The position numbers were made by a program, and so were the translations under genes. The notes beneath the pieces were generated by a model that was not told where the DNA came from, searched no databases, and was given only the letters and a program-made list of their open reading frames with translations. A stretch of DNA of 64,000 bases from an uncultured Eubacterium sp. (GTDB lineage: Bacteria; Bacillota; Clostridia; Lachnospirales; Lachnospiraceae): the NCBI GenBank assembly GCA_947088865.1, contig CAMUHY010000004.1, forward strand, positions 62,001 through 126,000. Reading direction: 5' to 3'. Below, one piece after another: positions 61,359 through 64,000 of this stretch (position 1 is the first letter of the stretch; each line of letters begins with the position of its first letter).

Positions 61359-63495
61359 TATCCTTACCTCCCTCTATATCTAATTCTTTTTCCGACATCT
61401 GTGACCTTGCAATTTGCTGATATACCTCACAATTTTGCATCAATTCACGATGTGTTCCTTTGCCCACAATTTTACCATCATCCATAACAAGAATCTGGTC
61501 TGCATAAATAATAGTACTAACTCTTTGTGCCACAATAATCATCGTGCTTTCTTTCATTTTCTCCGAAAGCGCTTTGCGCAGTGCAGCATCTGTTTTTAAA
61601 TCCAATGCTGAAAAGCTGTCGTCAAATATGTAGACTCTTGGATTCTTTGCAATTGCTCTGGCAATAGCCAATCGCTGTTTTTGTCCTCCTGAAACATTTG
61701 TACCGCCCTGTGCAATATGAGCATCATATTGTTCTTCCTTGCTTTCGATAAAATCGGTTGCCTGTGCTATACTTGCCGCTTCCTGTATATCTTTATCAGA
61801 AGCATCATCTTTTCCAAATCTTAAATTGCTGGCAATCGTACCTGAAAAAAGAATACCCTTTTGAGGAACATATCCTATCTCGCTTCTTAAATCTTTCATT
61901 GAGACATCTCTCACATCACAGCCGTCAATCGTAATAGAACCTTTTGTCACATCATAAAGACGAGGAATTAAATTAACTAATGTTGTTTTTCCACAACCTG
62001 TACTGCCTATAATAGCCGTTGTTTTTCCAGGTTCTGCCACAAAACTGACATCTTCAATTGCATCGGTTTTTGCACCTGGATAACAAAAATGAACATGGTC
62101 AAATACAACAACGCCTTTTTTGTCTTTGATAGACTTTGGATTTATTTTATCTTTGATAGATGACTGCTGGTTTAAAACTTCATCAATTCGGTTGGCAGAT
62201 ACGATGGCTCTTGGCAAAAATATAGACATCATTGTCAACATTAAAAATGACATAACAATCTGCATTGTATATGTTATAAACGCCGTCATTGAACCAACCT
62301 GCATAACACCCTCATCAATTCGATGTGCCGCAACCCATATAATCAATACATTGATACCATACATAATCAAAGTCATAGCAGGCATCATAAAAGTCATTAC
62401 TCGGTTCGTAAAAAGCATAGTTTTTGTAAGATTTTTGTTTGCGTTATCAAAACGTTCCTCTTCCTTTTTCTCACGTCCAAATGCACGGATAACTGATAAA
62501 CCCGTCAATATTTCTCTGGATACAAGGTTTACTGCATCGACAAGCTTTTGCATCTGTTTAAATTTTGGCATCGCTATCATCATCAGCACAAGAACAAGAC
62601 ACATGATAGAAGCCACAGCTACCGCAATCACCCACTCCATTCCAGAATTGGTATTCATTACCTTAATAATTCCACCAATTCCAAGTATAGGCGCATAAGC
62701 AACCATTCTCAAAGAAAGAACCGTTACCATCTGAATTTGCTGAATATCATTTGTCGTTCTTGTTATAAGAGAAGCTGTTGAAAACTTATCCATCTCCGCA
62801 TTAGAAAACGACATAACATTTTTATATACACTGACACGCATATCACGTCCTATACCAGCCGCAACTTTTGAAGCTGCTAAGCCTACAAGAATTGTTGTGA
62901 CAGCGATTAATAATGCCATAACAACCATCTTGCCGCCAGCTATCAGCAAATATCTTGTCTGAATAGAATGGATGTCAAGCCCTGCCAATGTATCCTGCTT
63001 TACCGCATAGGAAACCCCCATAGCATGTACAAAAGAATCTCCCATTGTATCAATCGTCTTTTGTGTATTTTCTCTTACCTGCCCTACAATCTCATCAGGT
63101 ATAGCACCCATCATAGAAAATTGCTGCATCTGTGCTGTGTCTGCTTCTTCCATTTGACCGACAATCAATAAAGGCAACACAAGCAAAGAATCATATTCAT
63201 CTAATTTCTTTTCGCTTTTTTCTTTACATCGATAAATATCATTATCCTGTTGATATAAGGAAATCCATTGTTCTTTTTCTTGTGCAGTCATAAACAATTG
63301 TGCCTTTTCGTATTCCGAAGCTGTAATTGCTTCTGGAATAACATGCTCTACCCCGCTATTTTGGATACCTGTATCAATAATATCCGATGTATACTGCGGA
63401 AGTGCAAGGTCACATACAGCCTGTAATATCAACAATAGCACAATAATAACTATTGTTTTCCAATACGGCTTGAGATTTTTAATTATCCTACCCAT
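61348..63495 (-). CDS. ABC exporter subunit (ATPase-permease half), degenerate site
   Basis: This 715-residue protein has the same plan as its partner but with a large insertion (about 45-175) between the first two membrane helices, probably extracellular. The ATPase has Walker A 'GSTGCGKTT', signature 'VSGGQKQR', and Walker B 'VYIFDDSFSALD', with Asp in place of the catalytic Glu; the H-loop is 'IIVAQRVSTI', with Gln instead of His. Both changes mark the degenerate site of heterodimeric exporters. GGAG precedes the ATG. It is the first of the pair. Confidence 0.92.
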   Translation of the reverse strand: MGRIIKNLKPYWKTIVIIVLLLILQAVCDLALPQYTSDIIDTGIQNSGVEHVIPEAITASEYEKAQLFMTAQEKEQWISLYQQDNDIYRCKEKSEKKLDEYDSLLVLPLLIVGQMEEADTAQMQQFSMMGAIPDEIVGQVRENTQKTIDTMGDSFVHAMGVSYAVKQDTLAGLDIHSIQTRYLLIAGGKMVVMALLIAVTTILVGLAASKVAAGIGRDMRVSVYKNVMSFSNAEMDKFSTASLITRTTNDIQQIQMVTVLSLRMVAYAPILGIGGIIKVMNTNSGMEWVIAVAVASIMCLVLVLMMIAMPKFKQMQKLVDAVNLVSREILTGLSVIRAFGREKKEEERFDNANKNLTKTMLFTNRVMTFMMPAMTLIMYGINVLIIWVAAHRIDEGVMQVGSMTAFITYTMQIVMSFLMLTMMSIFLPRAIVSANRIDEVLNQQSSIKDKINPKSIKDKKGVVVFDHVHFCYPGAKTDAIEDVSFVAEPGKTTAIIGSTGCGKTTLVNLIPRLYDVTKGSITIDGCDVRDVSMKDLRSEIGYVPQKGILFSGTIASNLRFGKDDASDKDIQEAASIAQATDFIESKEEQYDAHIAQGGTNVSGGQKQRLAIARAIAKNPRVYIFDDSFSALDLKTDAALRKALSEKMKESTMIIVAQRVSTIIYADQILVMDDGKIVGKGTHRELMQNCEVYQQIARSQMSEKELDIEGGKDNEQ

Positions 63496-63619
63496 CCTAT
63501 CACTCCATTTCTACTATAAATTACTACCGCTTTGCAACTATACTAAACAATCCTTTGTACTTTTTTCAAGTTGATTTTACAAAGATATACCCCTTTATCA
63601 ATAGTATACTTTATACAGC

Positions 63620-64000
63620 TTATTTTACCTGAAAACGCTTTTTGTAGGCGATAATAAACAAAACAATAGACAGCGCCGCTGCTATATAATCTGTCAATGG
63701 CTGTGTCATAGCTAGATTTTGTGGTGTATTGCTTATTAAACTAATCATTATCAAAATTGGAAAATAAATAATTCCCTGACGGCTTACAGATAAAATTAAT
63801 GATGGTATAGCCGCTCCCATTGATTGAATAGCGTTCATAAAGATAAATAAAATGCCAAGTATTGGACCAGACAATATATAAATTCTTGAAAATGAAAATC
63901 CATATTGAAAGGCTTGTTCATCTTCCAAAAATGCGGTTACTAAAGGCGCTGCTCCAAAATAGCAAATCATCGTCATAATTGCACTTAATATTAATCCAAA
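63620..64000 (-). CDS. MATE family transporter, partial (N-terminus beyond right edge)
   Basis: The C-terminal 126 residues of a membrane protein are visible, starting at the right edge. The pattern 'RIYILSGPILGILFIFMNAIQSMGAAIPSLILSVSRQGIIYFPILI' split over helices is typical of MATE (MOP) efflux proteins. It ends in a Lys-rich tail. The frame is open to position 64000, so the start lies outside. MATE transporters export cationic drugs in exchange for Na+ or H+. About 125 bases separate it from the ABC exporter genes. Confidence 0.85.
   Translation of the reverse strand, partial: FGLILSAIMTMICYFGAAPLVTAFLEDEQAFQYGFSFSRIYILSGPILGILFIFMNAIQSMGAAIPSLILSVSRQGIIYFPILIMISLISNTPQNLAMTQPLTDYIAAALSIVLFIIAYKKRFQVK

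Noticed and set aside
1-64000. CRISPR array, insertion sequence, prophage, tRNA or rRNA genes
   Set aside because: No regularly spaced repeats, transposase or integrase frames, or recognisable RNA gene sequences were seen on either strand.

Overview
This window is AT-rich DNA from a low-GC Gram-positive anaerobe, most likely a Lachnospiraceae-type clostridium. The evidence is strong AGGAGG ribosome binding sites, a pyruvate formate-lyase, a type I dockerin protein, a Bce-type peptide-resistance module, a TetM-like GTPase fused to a YacP/Rae1 nuclease domain, and a Gram-positive Pel-type exopolysaccharide cluster. The species cannot be named from the sequence. No rRNA, tRNA, CRISPR array, transposase or prophage was seen. 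Most genes lie on the minus strand.

Positions 1-6300 hold housekeeping and envelope genes: a partial DUF1963 protein, a serine O-acetyltransferase behind a consensus promoter and a long leader, and a three-gene membrane operon (flippase-like protein, DUF975/CmpB fusion, metallophosphoesterase). Positions 6660-13230 hold one compact, partly overlapping operon that I recognise as the uncharacterised STM4011-STM4015 set. It encodes a leucine-rich-repeat protein, an ATP-grasp enzyme, a sulfatase-like hydrolase and two radical SAM enzymes. The second radical SAM enzyme is fused to a HAD phosphatase, and a tandem hemerythrin follows it. This is the strongest candidate for an undescribed system.

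Positions 13300-20200 carry an amidohydrolase, an acyl-CoA synthetase and a signalling operon (PAS histidine kinase, HD-GYP response regulator, GGDEF diguanylate cyclase). Positions 20200-26000 carry a BceAB-type ABC transporter and its BceRS-type two-component system, separated by a PIN-domain toxin-antitoxin pair. Next come two zinc-ribbon membrane proteins, pflB, a phosphodiester glycosidase, an aldo/keto reductase with a structured leader and small upstream ORF, the TetM/Rae1-like fusion, a secreted competence-type hydrolase, a dockerin protein, an S26 peptidase and transport or metabolic genes (to about 41700).

Positions 41900-59530 form an exopolysaccharide island. From its promoter it reads PqqD-like protein, SDR-PelD fusion, PelE-like, large GT-C-like membrane protein, DUF2194-like, PelF, PelG, DUF2304, GT4, GT2, DUF4832. 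A second DUF4832 protein, a nucleotidyltransferase and a small Cys-rich protein follow. PelD keeps a c-di-GMP I-site (RTTD), so the c-di-GMP enzymes at 15.9-20 kb could control the polymer. The window ends with a heterodimeric ABC exporter and a partial MATE transporter.

Two families of short intergenic hairpin repeats run through the window: a REP-like element with a GTAG-type flank and compensatory stem changes, and a terminator-like hairpin joined to a conserved GAGGGTC block.
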